DNA of 64,000 bases from assembly GCF_025149915.1 (NCBI RefSeq), contig NZ_CP102278.1:2587501-2651500 (forward strand). Direction: 5' to 3'. A program made the translations under genes and the position numbers. This stretch comes from Coprococcus eutactus (GTDB taxonomy: Bacteria; Bacillota; Clostridia; Lachnospirales; Lachnospiraceae). Shown piece by piece: positions 46,801 through 55,687 of this stretch. The notes under the pieces were generated by a model. The model was not told the DNA's origin and searched no databases. It was given only the letters and a program-made list of their open reading frames with translations. Positions within the stretch are counted from its first letter, which is position 1. The number at the start of each line of letters is the position of its first letter.

Positions 46801-48843
46801 ATGAACAAAAACAAGCTTTTTCCACAGATAAACGGAATACTACACGGCGGTGATTACAATGCTGAACAGTGGCTTGACCGCCCTGATATTCTGGCAAAGG
46901 ATATCGAGATGATGAAGGAGGCAGGAATGACTTCCGCCACTCTTGGCGTTTTCTCATGGTCAGCTTACGAACCTATTGAGGGCGAATATCATTTTGACTG
47001 GCTGAAAGACGTTATGGATAATCTTTATAATGCTGGGATTTACACAGTTCTCGCAACGCCATCTGGTGGCAAACCGGCATGGATGGCGCAGAAATATCCC
47101 GAGATCAGACGTGTGGATTCCTATGATGTACGGGAACACCAGGGTGTACGTGAAAACCACTGCATGAGCTCACCTATTTACAGAGAAAAGGTCTACAATA
47201 TCATCCGTCAGCTCCATGCCCATGTGGGAAACCATCCGGGACTCATCATGTGGCATGTGTCAAATGAGCTTGGCGGCGAGTGCTACTGCCGTCTCTGTGT
47301 GAAAAGATTTCAGAATTACCTCGCAGAGAAGTTCGACCACGACATAAACAAGCTGAACAAAGCATGGTGGACCACCTTCTGGAGTCACTCATACAACAGT
47401 TTCTCACAGATTGAGCCACCTTACAAAAATGGTGATTTCAGTATCATGGGGCTGAACCTTGAATGGAAGAGATTTACCACATGGAACATGAACGATTACA
47501 TGAAGTCAGAGATAAAGCTTCTCCGGGAGCTCACCCCTGACATACCTATAACGACCAACTTTATGCAGCTCTACGAAGGTCTTGACTACAGACCAATGGC
47601 AAAGGAACTCGACGTGATCTCCTGGGATTCATACCCTAGATTCCACAACGACTATGAAAGCCTTGCGGATGTCATGGGGCAGAACACATTTGACCACGCA
47701 GTCATGAGATCCATGAAGAAGGATAAGCCTTTCATGCTTATGGAGAGTGCTCCGGGGCTTGTAAACTGGCATCCATATAACAAACTCAAAAGACCGGGCA
47801 TCCACAAGCTGTTCTCATACAACGCTATAGCATGCGGTTCTGACACTGTTCAGTACTTCCAGTGGCGAAAGGGCAGAGGCTCATTTGAACAGTATCACGG
47901 AGCTGTCGTCGACCATCTTGGAACAAATGACACCAGGATATTTAAGGAGGTTGCCGCTCTCGGCAACGAACTTGCCGGACTCTCCGAGATAACCGGAACG
48001 CTCATCAGATCAAAAGTGGCACTGCTATTCGACTGGGACAATATGTGGGCTATAGATGATGTCAAGGCATTAGGTCAGGAATCAAAAAAATATCCTGAGA
48101 CCTGCATGTCTGTATACAAGGAACTGACAAAGCTTGGTGTCGACGTAGATGTGATCGCATCCGATGATCCGCTTGACGACTATGATGTGATCGTGGCTCC
48201 TATGCTCTATATGCTCAGGGACGGTGCTGCAGAATCTCTCGCTGCATTTGTAAAGAGAGGCGGGCAGCTCCTGGCTACATACTTCACCGGTTACGTGGAC
48301 AAGAATCAGCTCTGCATCCTTGGGGGATTCCCGGGAAATGGGCTTGCAGATGTATTCGGAGTCATCAGTGAGGAGATCGATACTCTGTACCCATCTGACA
48401 GAAACAGCGTGACATTCACAGATGGAAGTTCATGTGGACTCCGGGACTATGCGGAGATCCTGAGAGTTGGAACAGCGGAAGTGCTGGGAACATACGATTC
48501 TGATTTCTATGCAGGAAATGCAGCAGTGACAGTGAACAGCTACGGCAAAGGCAAGGCCTACTACGTAGCTGCAAGAATAGATTACAGCAAACTTGGTGAG
48601 ATCATGGAGCGGATGCTGGCAGATACCGGAATAGCAACCAAATGTCTGCCTGACGGAGTTCAGTATCACCGCAGATACGCAGATGACGGAACCTCATTTG
48701 GTTTCTACCTAAATAATACCGATGAACCTCAGTCCATATCCGATGTTCATGGAACCAATATTCAGACTCAGAATGTAGTTGATGGAGAGCTTGAGTTAAC
48801 CCCGCTCGGAGTCGCCATCATCAAAGAAAAACAATTAATATAA
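46801..48843 (+). CDS. Beta-galactosidase, glycoside hydrolase family 42
   Basis: The 680-residue enzyme starts with GILHGGDYNAEQWLDRPDIL. It has FSWSAYEPIEGEYHFDWLD-type barrel strands, the acid/base Glu in MWHVSNELGGECYC and the nucleophile Glu in FMLMESAPG. The Cys cluster (CYCRLC) of the GH42 zinc site is partly present. A trimerisation domain and C-terminal sheet follow. No signal peptide is seen, so it cleaves small galactosides (lactose, galacto-oligosaccharides, galactan fragments) inside the cell. Transport genes are not adjacent. AGGAG precedes the start. Regulation may involve the palindrome 45 bases upstream. Confidence 0.94.
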   Translation: MNKNKLFPQINGILHGGDYNAEQWLDRPDILAKDIEMMKEAGMTSATLGVFSWSAYEPIEGEYHFDWLKDVMDNLYNAGIYTVLATPSGGKPAWMAQKYPEIRRVDSYDVREHQGVRENHCMSSPIYREKVYNIIRQLHAHVGNHPGLIMWHVSNELGGECYCRLCVKRFQNYLAEKFDHDINKLNKAWWTTFWSHSYNSFSQIEPPYKNGDFSIMGLNLEWKRFTTWNMNDYMKSEIKLLRELTPDIPITTNFMQLYEGLDYRPMAKELDVISWDSYPRFHNDYESLADVMGQNTFDHAVMRSMKKDKPFMLMESAPGLVNWHPYNKLKRPGIHKLFSYNAIACGSDTVQYFQWRKGRGSFEQYHGAVVDHLGTNDTRIFKEVAALGNELAGLSEITGTLIRSKVALLFDWDNMWAIDDVKALGQESKKYPETCMSVYKELTKLGVDVDVIASDDPLDDYDVIVAPMLYMLRDGAAESLAAFVKRGGQLLATYFTGYVDKNQLCILGGFPGNGLADVFGVISEEIDTLYPSDRNSVTFTDGSSCGLRDYAEILRVGTAEVLGTYDSDFYAGNAAVTVNSYGKGKAYYVAARIDYSKLGEIMERMLADTGIATKCLPDGVQYHRRYADDGTSFGFYLNNTDEPQSISDVHGTNIQTQNVVDGELELTPLGVAIIKEKQLI

Positions 48844-49002
48844 TCATAGTAATGACTTATCTTCCTGTCTTACCCATACAGGAAATATAGTTTTTATATT
48901 TTGCAGTCTGCCTGATGCTTGGACCGTATCTCCCTCCCTTGATATTATATCCTTTGCGGTCAGACACGCCAGGTGGAACATATACCTTAAAACCTTTTTA
49001 AA

Positions 49003-49043
49003 AGGCGGTGATACCTTAATATTGTGTATCACCGCCTCGTGTT
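49003..49043 (+). terminator. Intrinsic terminator after the GH42 gene
   Basis: AGGCGGTGATAC (49003-49014) pairs perfectly with GTATCACCGCCT (49026-49037) and is followed by a T-run. It is 160 bases past the GH42 stop. The bases between show no gene I can support. Confidence 0.85.
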
Positions 49044-49121
49044 TTTTGTACCTTTACTTATATCTGTCACAAATGTGTTATATCATTCTGGGTATCGAGT
49101 GATCGCATCCGGCGCCCATCA

Positions 49122-50603
49122 TTAATTGTCGAGCTGTTCCAGCTTATCCTCTATTGCCTTAATCACGATCTTGAGGGCTTTTATTCTTGCATACTTTTTA
49201 TCATTTGACTCCAATATGTGCCAAGGTGCAAAGCTTGTGTTAGTCTTTTCCAGCATCTCATCCACCGCCACCTCGTAGCTATCCCATTTGTCACGGTTAC
49301 GCCAATCCTCATCAGTGATCTTCCAGCGTTTCTCAGGCGTGTTCTGCCTGAGTGTGAATCTCTCAAGCTGCGTGTTTTTGTCTATCTGGACCCAGAACTT
49401 GATGACGATGGCACCCCAGTCGTGCAGCTCCTTCTCGAACTCATTTATCTCGTTGTATGCACGCTGCCAATCATTCTCCGAGCAGAATCCCTCAAGTCTC
49501 TCAACCATGACTCTTCCATACCAGGTTCTGTCAAATATAGCCACATGCCCGGACTTTGGAAGTCTTGTCCAAAATCTCCACAGAAAATGCCTTGCCTTCT
49601 CATGCGGCTCCGGACTTGCTATAGGATTTACCACATAACCACGGGCATCAAGTGCCTCCGCTATCCTTTTGATATTTCCACCTTTGCCTGCCGCATCCCA
49701 GCCCTCGTATCCGATGATGACCGGTATCTTCTTCTGATAAAGTTCATTGTGCAGTCTGCCGAGCTTCTTCTGCAGCTTGCCGAGTTCTTCCTTGTACTCC
49801 TCATCCGTCAGTTTCCTATCGAGAGACACCTCGGAAAGTTTCGGAATCTTCTTGAGCGCAAATGTATTCTGCAGTATAGGTACAGCATGCCCCTGATTGA
49901 GCAGCGCAGTCTCCACGCCCTGATTTATGATGTCAAGTATCTGAAGTTCTGCCCATTTTCTCTCCTTTGCATCTATCATGTACCACGGAGCATTTGACAG
50001 ATTGGTGTCATACATAAAGCTGTCGAACGCCTCAAGATACTCGTCGTACTTTTTGTTCTGCTTCAGATCATGCTTAGACACTCTCCACTTCGTAGTTTCA
50101 TCTTCAAGAAGCGCAGCAAGCCGCTTCTTCTGTTCGTGCTTGTCTATCTGGAAGAAGAATTTCATGACCAGATATCCGTTGTCCGCCAAGGTTCTCTCGA
50201 ATCTCTTGGTACTGTCAACTCTCTTCCTGTATTCCTTATCTGACAGTTCCCCGGACATCTTGCCACCTACTATGTCCCTCATCCAGCCACCATCCAGAAA
50301 TACAAACTCCCCCTGCTCTGGTATTCTTGTAAAATACTTGTACAGGAATGGTCTGCGTTTTTCCTCGTCAGTGGAATACTTTACCGACTCCACCTGAAAA
50401 AATCTAGGATCCATATTCTTGATGATCCTTCCGACAAGACTTCCCTTACCTGCGGCTCCCCAGCCCTCAAATATTACAAATACAGGTATCTTGCCTTCCT
50501 TAACCTTGATCTGATTGCGCGTCAGATTCTCTCTGGCGATCTTTAACCTTGCGTCTATCTCTTCATCCGATGGACGCTCAGGCTTATTCCAGTCCTTTAA
50601 CAT
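49122..50603 (-). CDS. Polyphosphate:AMP phosphotransferase (tandem PPK2)
   Basis: The 493-residue protein contains two PPK2 domains. The first (about 30-235) has Walker A EGWGAAGKGS. The second (about 280-490) has EGWDAAGKGG with the intact FDRTWYGRVMVERLEGF motif. In the first domain that motif reads LDGGWMRD, so it has probably lost catalysis, as in known tandem PPK2 enzymes. The enzyme uses polyphosphate to phosphorylate AMP to ADP. The ATG at 50603 is preceded by AAAGGAG eleven bases upstream; a GTG at 50624 is possible but has no ribosome site. It is transcribed alone. Confidence 0.9.
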   Translation of the reverse strand: MLKDWNKPERPSDEEIDARLKIARENLTRNQIKVKEGKIPVFVIFEGWGAAGKGSLVGRIIKNMDPRFFQVESVKYSTDEEKRRPFLYKYFTRIPEQGEFVFLDGGWMRDIVGGKMSGELSDKEYRKRVDSTKRFERTLADNGYLVMKFFFQIDKHEQKKRLAALLEDETTKWRVSKHDLKQNKKYDEYLEAFDSFMYDTNLSNAPWYMIDAKERKWAELQILDIINQGVETALLNQGHAVPILQNTFALKKIPKLSEVSLDRKLTDEEYKEELGKLQKKLGRLHNELYQKKIPVIIGYEGWDAAGKGGNIKRIAEALDARGYVVNPIASPEPHEKARHFLWRFWTRLPKSGHVAIFDRTWYGRVMVERLEGFCSENDWQRAYNEINEFEKELHDWGAIVIKFWVQIDKNTQLERFTLRQNTPEKRWKITDEDWRNRDKWDSYEVAVDEMLEKTNTSFAPWHILESNDKKYARIKALKIVIKAIEDKLEQLDN

Positions 50604-50807
50604 GTAACCCACTGCTCCTTTCACATTGTCTCTTCATTTGTTTTCATGAATAATATGCCCCAATTTACAGAAACAAATGCCGCTTCGCATTTACTAATAC
50701 AAATGCCGCTTCGCGTCGCTTGTTTTTTCTTCTTGCGATATCATTATACTACTTTCTTTGGGGGTGATACATCTGAAAAAACATTAAGATGTGTGAGGGA
50801 AAGCATA

Positions 50808-50836
50808 TTGCAGAGTTAGAACTCATATGCTATAAT
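50808..50836 (+). promoter_or_regulatory. Promoter of small-RNA copy 1
   Basis: TTGCAG (50808-50813), 17 bases and TATAAT (50831-50836), with an extended TGC just before the -10. Transcription would start near 50843. No ribosome site or reading frame follows. Confidence 0.75.
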
Positions 50837-50842
50837 GCCGGC

Positions 50843-50925
50843 AGACAAAGATACTAATATTTTCAAGATGTACTAACCCATAGTACAACAAAAACCCCAG
50901 TAGCGCCTACTACTGGGGTTTTCTC
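50843..50925 (+). ncRNA. Putative small RNA, copy 1
   Basis: About 80 bases run from the predicted start to the T-run of a strong terminator. They contain hairpin 1, GTACTA (50870-50875) with TAGTAC (50881-50886) closing an ACCCA loop. Then comes the terminator stem CCCCAGTAG (50895-50903) with CTACTGGGG (50910-50918), followed by TTTTC. There is no plausible coding frame. Copy 2, 289 bases downstream, has the same layout. I do not recognise a named RNA family. A C-rich loop could pair with G-rich ribosome sites (inference). Confidence 0.65.
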
Positions 50926-51096
50926 CGTCTTTCAAAGGCGACGTACTCCTTGGGCTGATTGCCAGCTACCTGTCTCTGTCCAACCACTTGCAGATATACT
51001 TTCTTTTCAACAGGTTTACATAACTATACGAATAGGATAGTTTTGTGCTTGTCTTATTTTTGAATTTATTTCTTATTATCACAGAGGAAATGAATG

Positions 51097-51125
51097 TTGC
51101 GAAGATAAGAATCATATGATATAAT
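51097..51125 (+). promoter_or_regulatory. Promoter of small-RNA copy 2
   Basis: TTGCGA (51097-51102), 17 bases and TATAAT (51120-51125), again with an extended TGA before the -10. Spacing is identical to copy 1. Confidence 0.75.
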
Positions 51126-51131
51126 GTCAGC

Positions 51132-51214
51132 AACAATGAAACAAGAATTCTGACATATGCTTTCCCAAAAGCATAACGAAAACCCCAGTAGTTGGCGCTA
51201 CTGGGGTTTTCTCC
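51132..51214 (+). ncRNA. Putative small RNA, copy 2
   Basis: Same layout as copy 1. Hairpin 1 is TATGCTTT (51156-51163) with AAAGCATA (51168-51175) around a CCCA loop. The terminator is CCCCAGTAG (51183-51191) with CTACTGGGG (51198-51206), then TTTTC. The hairpin-1 stem differs from copy 1 on both sides, so pairing is kept while sequence changes. That supports a structured RNA. Confidence 0.65.
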
Positions 51215-51402
51215 GTCTTTTAAAGGCGACGTACTCCTTAGGCTGATTACCACTTACTTATCTCCGTTCTGCCACTGCGATCCCCCCTTTCCTAGCCTGT
51301 CTAGGGGTGGCAACATTTTTATTGTGACATATTATCTCTTTCTTTTTCAACAGGTTTACATAACTATACGAATAGGATAGTTTTGTACATATTCACGCAA
51401 AG

Positions 51403-51434
51403 AAAAACCCTGGCAGCGAACAGCCACCAGGGTT
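51403..51434 (-). terminator. Intrinsic terminator after gatD
   Basis: AACCCTGG (51406-51413) pairs with CCAGGGTT (51427-51434), with GC/GC inner pairing. On the minus strand TTTTT follows. It lies 26 bases past the gatD stop. Confidence 0.85.
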
Positions 51435-51459
51435 CTACTTATCGTTATTGATCTTGCTA

Positions 51460-52176
51460 TTATGACAGCTCCAGATCCGGCTTGCCATACTCAGCAAGCT
51501 TCACATCGTATGCCTTGCGCATAGCTGCCTCAAATGGTATCTCCTTCATAGGAGCGTCCAGTCTTTTCAGCAGATAATGTACAAAATCAGGATTCTGAAT
51601 GAGCAGTGGTCCATGAATGTATGTCGCAATGACTCTATTCTTGCAGATTCCCTCATTCATGGTATCTGGATTGCTTCCCTGTCCGATCTCCACCTTGCAG
51701 AATGTCATATCCTCCGGTATGCCGTAGGTATGGGCAAATCGGCTGGTGTAACCGATGAGTGTCATATCGTTAAACTTTGCCTTGATGAGAGTGTTGAAAC
51801 GATTTGGAGCCTGGCGGACTGAGTACATGCCCGGAACAACGCCAAGTCCTGTAACTCTGGTTCCGTCCTCTCTCTTGATATAATCTCCGAGGAGTTCCAT
51901 GGAATTGCCAACCAGAAGGAAAAGCGCCTTTCCATCCTTCATGCATGCTGCGATCTCATCCTTGTACTGCATCAGTCTGTCAAGCACGAGCTCCTGACTC
52001 TTCTCACTCATGGAGCACATATATACCATATCGATATTCTCTCTCAGAAAGAGAGGTTTCTCGTTAAGTCCTGTTGTCACAAATTCTGCATCCGGCAGAC
52101 ACTTCTGCAGATACATTGTATTTCCCTTATCACCGTAGAGTGTGCATATTTCCGGATATAAAATCTCGATCTTCAT
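51460..52176 (-). CDS. gatD: GatD-like glutamine amidotransferase subunit, nucleophilic Cys absent
   Basis: The 238-residue protein is encoded immediately after murT (TAATG overlap), the usual order for the lipid II isoglutaminyl synthase pair. It keeps the N-terminal YPEICTLYGDKGNTMYL and the histidine segment ATYIHGPLLIQNPDFVHYLL. The nucleophile elbow normally reads CGGYQLLG, but here it is LVGNSMELLG, so the cysteine position is Gly90 (codon 51909-51907). The preceding FIGGGQ-type oxyanion segment is also changed (VYMCSMSEKSQ). The subunit may not release ammonia from glutamine. MurT might use free ammonia, or GatD might have a structural role. Confidence 0.82.
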   Translation of the reverse strand: MKIEILYPEICTLYGDKGNTMYLQKCLPDAEFVTTGLNEKPLFLRENIDMVYMCSMSEKSQELVLDRLMQYKDEIAACMKDGKALFLLVGNSMELLGDYIKREDGTRVTGLGVVPGMYSVRQAPNRFNTLIKAKFNDMTLIGYTSRFAHTYGIPEDMTFCKVEIGQGSNPDTMNEGICKNRVIATYIHGPLLIQNPDFVHYLLKRLDAPMKEIPFEAAMRKAYDVKLAEYGKPDLELS

Positions 52177-53546
52177 TATTTGTCACCCTCCAGTCTCTTG
52201 ATTATCTTCTTCTTCATCTCACATGACATTCCGTAGTTCTCGCAGTCATACAGGATGTATATTCTGTCGACGCCATCTATAGTCACATCATCTGCCGCAG
52301 CAACCTCGCTGAGATTTGTGAGTATCTTCTCCTCCGGGATACCTGCCAGCAGACATCTCACCTTGTGGTCGTAGCATCTAGGTCCAGTACAGATGACCTG
52401 TACAACATCATCTCGGTTGAACTGCTCATACTCCAGATCATATATCCAGCCTGAGAACTCTATACTCTTCTGTCTGTCCTCGAGATCATCCATCGCAAGA
52501 AGGATAGCCTTCTTTCCCTCCTCATTTGCCACATACTCAAATGTTCTGGATGAGGAAACTGCACTCTGTCCCTTTGAGAGTGCCTGAATGACCGTAACAC
52601 CATTAACTGTGGTCTCATTGTGACGGGAGTCTGGAATATGGATCTGACCCATGAGTTCCTTTACCCTCTCAGCCGAGAGGCCGATCTCGCGCAGTGCCGA
52701 TATAACTGTAACTTCATTATATATATTGAAGAGAGCTGTGTGGATCAGTGGATAAACTGTCTTCTTGTCTCCCTCCTGTATAGTAATTGTCATCTTCTCT
52801 CTGTCTATATCGGTTGCCAGATATTTCTTGTCTGGTGAGTGAAGTCCACACTTTGGACATACCACATCACCGATGTGATGATATCTGAGATAATTGTACT
52901 TCAATTTCTCGCCGCAGTTAGGGCAGATCTGATAATCCGCAATAAGATTATACGGCTCAGTCTTGTCATCAGGCTGCTTGCCGATTCCATAGAACACTCT
53001 GTAGCTATCTTTCTTCAGCATGCTTGAGCAGAGCTCGTCCGCATTCAGTATAACCTTTGCCGAATCAGGGCAGTAGGTATCTATGACACTGAAAATATAA
53101 TCAGGGTGAGCATTTCTCTTGAGAGAATCTCTGAAAAGTCCTGTCACAACGAGATAATCCGGCTTCACATATGGAAGTATCAGTCTTGATGCACGCTCAT
53201 CCACCTCAAATACAGTGGCGTCCACTCTGACTTTTCCTGTAAATGTCAGACTGTTGATGACATTTGTCGTACAGCCTGGAACGATATTAGAACCTGTTCT
53301 GTTGCTGACAACTCTTCTTCCATCTTTCTCCAGAACATCAGTTATCAGGTTGCTACAGGTTGTCTTGCCATTTGTTCCTGTGACACATATAGTAAGCGGT
53401 GCCTTTGGAGCCTGTGCCAGAAAATCCGGACATATCTTAAGGGCTATAACTCCAGGTGTGTGGGTACCGTTTCTACCCAAGAGCTGAATGAGTCCCTTAC
53501 TCAGTTTTGCGGCTGCGAGAGCCACATGAAATCTAAAAGATGACAT
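52176..53546 (-). CDS. murT: MurT-type Mur ligase (lipid II isoglutaminyl synthase subunit)
   Basis: The 456-residue protein has the Mur ligase ATP loop VTGTNGKTTCSNLI, the ATP/carbamate region VFEVDERASRLILPYVKPDYLVVTGLFRDSLKR, and an inserted zinc ribbon CPNCGEKLKYN...CPKCG near 205-230, a hallmark of MurT. The C-terminal domain (about 310-456) has VQVICTGPRCYDHKVRCLLAG. With GatD it amidates D-glutamate in lipid II to isoglutamine, needed for cross-linking. The start follows AAGGAG. Its stop codon shares a base with the gatD start. Confidence 0.93.
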   Translation of the reverse strand: MSSFRFHVALAAAKLSKGLIQLLGRNGTHTPGVIALKICPDFLAQAPKAPLTICVTGTNGKTTCSNLITDVLEKDGRRVVSNRTGSNIVPGCTTNVINSLTFTGKVRVDATVFEVDERASRLILPYVKPDYLVVTGLFRDSLKRNAHPDYIFSVIDTYCPDSAKVILNADELCSSMLKKDSYRVFYGIGKQPDDKTEPYNLIADYQICPNCGEKLKYNYLRYHHIGDVVCPKCGLHSPDKKYLATDIDREKMTITIQEGDKKTVYPLIHTALFNIYNEVTVISALREIGLSAERVKELMGQIHIPDSRHNETTVNGVTVIQALSKGQSAVSSSRTFEYVANEEGKKAILLAMDDLEDRQKSIEFSGWIYDLEYEQFNRDDVVQVICTGPRCYDHKVRCLLAGIPEEKILTNLSEVAAADDVTIDGVDRIYILYDCENYGMSCEMKKKIIKRLEGDK

Positions 53547-53632
53547 AGCTATTCATTCTCCTTCATACTTAAAACTCATGTCATTCTACATCCTTTGACA
53601 TTGCTTGTCAATTACACCAGCCCATTACAAGC

Positions 53633-54394
53633 CTATGATTTCGTCTCTTTCCAATGTTTTCTGTAATTTGTCCTGCGATATGCACTCGGAGTACTGCCAA
53701 ACCTGTTTCTGAAGCATTTTGTAAAGTAACTGTTGGACGCAAATGCAAGATACTGGGATATCTCTGTGCAGGAAAAGTCCGAGTAAAGCAACATATTTCT
53801 TGCGGTCTGGAGTTTCTTCTCCATGATGTAATCAGAAATTGTCTGCCCAACCTCCTTATGGAATAGTTTACTCAGATACGAACGTTCCACTCCCACAAAT
53901 TCTGCAATCCCTGTAATTTCTATTCTTTCGTTCAGATGATCATACACATAATCCATCGCCCTTACACAATGCGGTGATATCGCTGCTTTCTTTTTCACCC
54001 TTTTCATCCGTCTGGCATAGTCCATGATCAACTGATTATGTACGTTTATGATCTGCTGTTTAGTCTGCGCCTTGTCCAGCTTATTAATATAGAAGTCACT
54101 GAGATTGTAGCTCTCCATCTCTTCCATGCCCTCTTCTATGCAGAATCTGGATATCATCGCCACTAGTACTATCTCATGATATCTCTGATTGCGGATCTTA
54201 TCATCTGACAATATGCCCCTTGCAGCAAGAACCGCCTCATCCTCCTCTCCCGTCTGCAGCATACCTGACACTGCCTTCACATCACCACTGCTCACAAGCT
54301 GGTAGAAATCCAGCTCGTTGTCATATGTGGAATGTGCCAGTCCATATTCCCTCTGCACAAATTGCTGCTTTACTATCTCATCCGATATCTTCAT
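53633..54394 (-). CDS. AraC-family transcriptional regulator
   Basis: The 253-residue protein has a C-terminal AraC DNA-binding domain (about 145-245). Helix-turn-helix 1 is in ITGIAEFVGVERSYLSKLFHKEVGQTISDYI, and helix-turn-helix 2 is in CTEISQYLAFASNSYFTKCFRNRFGSTPSAYRR. The N-terminal 140 residues are helical and lack the usual cupin. It is divergent from the GH5 gene, whose promoter carries two direct repeats, so it is probably that gene's activator. The ribosome site is weak (AAAGG close to ATG). Confidence 0.88.
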   Translation of the reverse strand: MKISDEIVKQQFVQREYGLAHSTYDNELDFYQLVSSGDVKAVSGMLQTGEEDEAVLAARGILSDDKIRNQRYHEIVLVAMISRFCIEEGMEEMESYNLSDFYINKLDKAQTKQQIINVHNQLIMDYARRMKRVKKKAAISPHCVRAMDYVYDHLNERIEITGIAEFVGVERSYLSKLFHKEVGQTISDYIMEKKLQTARNMLLYSDFSCTEISQYLAFASNSYFTKCFRNRFGSTPSAYRRTNYRKHWKETKS

Positions 54395-54514
54395 TGCCTT
54401 TCTGCCTTTCCTCTGTGATATTCATATATCTCTATCACACATTTGTTATATAATTGACACATTTATTATATCCTCTTATCAACGCAAATGCTACTATAAA
54501 CTCACAGAAAATGA

Positions 54515-54559
54515 AACAGACAAATGCTCATGAACAGACAAATGAGCACGTTATATAAT
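54515..54559 (+). promoter_or_regulatory. GH5 promoter with overlapping direct repeats
   Basis: AACAGACAAATG occurs at 54515-54526 and 54533-54544, 18 bases apart. The second copy overlaps a weak -35 TGAACA (54531-54536), followed by 17 bases and TATAAT (54554-54559). GCTCAT/ATGAGC also flank the second copy as an inverted pair. This is the classic layout of an AraC-activated promoter. Confidence 0.6.
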
Positions 54560-54586
54560 TTATTATTTCACAGGAGGTTAATGATT

Positions 54587-55618
54587 ATGAAAACTTTAGA
54601 CGGATTCAAAAAAGGTGTAAACTTAGGCGGATGGCTTTCACAGGGACCACTTGACAAGGAGCATCTTGACACATTTATCACAGAAAAAGATATTGCAAGA
54701 ATAGCATCTTGGGGACTTGACCATGTTCGTCTTCCTATCGATTACGATAATTTTGAAAACGAGGACGGAAGCGATAAGGAATACGGCTACGCTTACATCG
54801 ATTCATGCATTGAGTGGTGCCGGAAGTACAAACTCAACATGGTCCTTGACCTGCACAAGACATATGGATATATATTTGACGACGAGGCTCATCTTCTTGA
54901 ATTCTTCCACGAGAAACCTCTTCAGGAAAGATTCTATGGAATATGGAGAAAGCTTATAGACAGATATGCTAAGGATGCAGACATGATAATGTTCGAGCCG
55001 TTGAACGAGGTCGTAAGTCCAACCGTTGTAAACGAGTGGAATGAGATATCAAGCAAATGCATCGAGATTATCCGTGCGAAAGCACCTACTGCCAAGATCC
55101 TGCTCGGTGGGGTTGGCTACAATGCTGTTACATCTATAAAGCTTCTCCCTCATCACAACGATGAGAACATAGTTTACAATTTCCACTGTTACGAGCCAAT
55201 GGTATTTACCCACCAGTCTGCTTACTGGGTAACAGGTATGCCTTCAGATTTCCATATCGAATATCCGGGGGATTTCAATGACTACATGGAGAAATCCCGC
55301 CAGATCGAAGGGTGTATGCATGGGGCCATCACCGAGAGTAGCCTTGGACTTAATTCCATCGGACCTGATTTGTTCGAAAGAATGTTCCTCGACGGCATCA
55401 AGGCTGTTGAAGAAAGAGACGGATTTATGTACTGCGGCGAATATGGTGTTATAGATCAGGCACCACTTGACGGAACTCTGAACTGGTACAAAGATATCCA
55501 TTCTGTATTTGAAAAGTACGGAATAGGCCGCGCAGCATGGAACTACAAGGAAAAGGACTACGGTCTTGAGGGCGAGCACTATGCGCCTATCATCAGCGAG
55601 CTTGTCAAATATATGTAA
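54587..55618 (+). CDS. Glycoside hydrolase family 5 (cellulase/exo-glucanase-like)
   Basis: The 343-residue enzyme starts GFKKGVNLGGWLSQG, has HVRLPIDYDNF, the acid/base Glu in MFEPLNEVVSP, FHCYEPMVFTHQ and the nucleophile Glu in MYCGEYGVID. The layout matches exo-beta-1,3-glucanase-like GH5 subfamilies. No signal peptide is present, so it likely trims imported beta-glucan oligosaccharides in the cytoplasm. The ATG at 54587 has AGGAGG nine bases upstream; another ATG six bases earlier is too close. It is divergent from an AraC regulator and ends with its own terminator. Confidence 0.9.
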   Translation: MKTLDGFKKGVNLGGWLSQGPLDKEHLDTFITEKDIARIASWGLDHVRLPIDYDNFENEDGSDKEYGYAYIDSCIEWCRKYKLNMVLDLHKTYGYIFDDEAHLLEFFHEKPLQERFYGIWRKLIDRYAKDADMIMFEPLNEVVSPTVVNEWNEISSKCIEIIRAKAPTAKILLGGVGYNAVTSIKLLPHHNDENIVYNFHCYEPMVFTHQSAYWVTGMPSDFHIEYPGDFNDYMEKSRQIEGCMHGAITESSLGLNSIGPDLFERMFLDGIKAVEERDGFMYCGEYGVIDQAPLDGTLNWYKDIHSVFEKYGIGRAAWNYKEKDYGLEGEHYAPIISELVKYM

Positions 55619-55651
55619 TACATAAAACGAACCTTCCCAGTTATATAAGCC

Positions 55652-55685
55652 AAGCCGGTTCTCACTCATAGAGAACCGGCTTTTT
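55652..55685 (+). terminator. Intrinsic terminator after the GH5 gene
   Basis: AAGCCGGTTCTC (55652-55663) pairs perfectly with GAGAACCGGCTT (55671-55682) around a seven-base loop, followed by TTT. Confidence 0.92.
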
Positions 55686-55687
55686 GT

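Larger units (their letters stand above)
50792..51390 (+). repeat. Tandem duplication carrying two small-RNA genes
   Basis: Two units of about 290 and 340 bases repeat: promoter, variable 5' part, identical terminator stem and a conserved stretch after it (CTCCGTCTTT, AAAGGCGACGTACTCCTT). Each unit ends with an identical 39-base block at 51008-51046 and 51348-51386 that contains the inverted pair AACTAT/ATAGTT. Unit 2 has an extra segment of about 50 bases near 51290-51340. The whole 50604-51459 gap has no convincing protein gene. Confidence 0.85.

Noticed and set aside
48844..49032. Minus-strand 62-codon frame after the GH42 gene
   Set aside because: It covers the terminator arm and lacks a start signal.
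50966..51253. Minus-strand 95-codon frame across the small-RNA repeats
   Set aside because: It spans the terminators and promoters of both units, has no ribosome site and no family resemblance.
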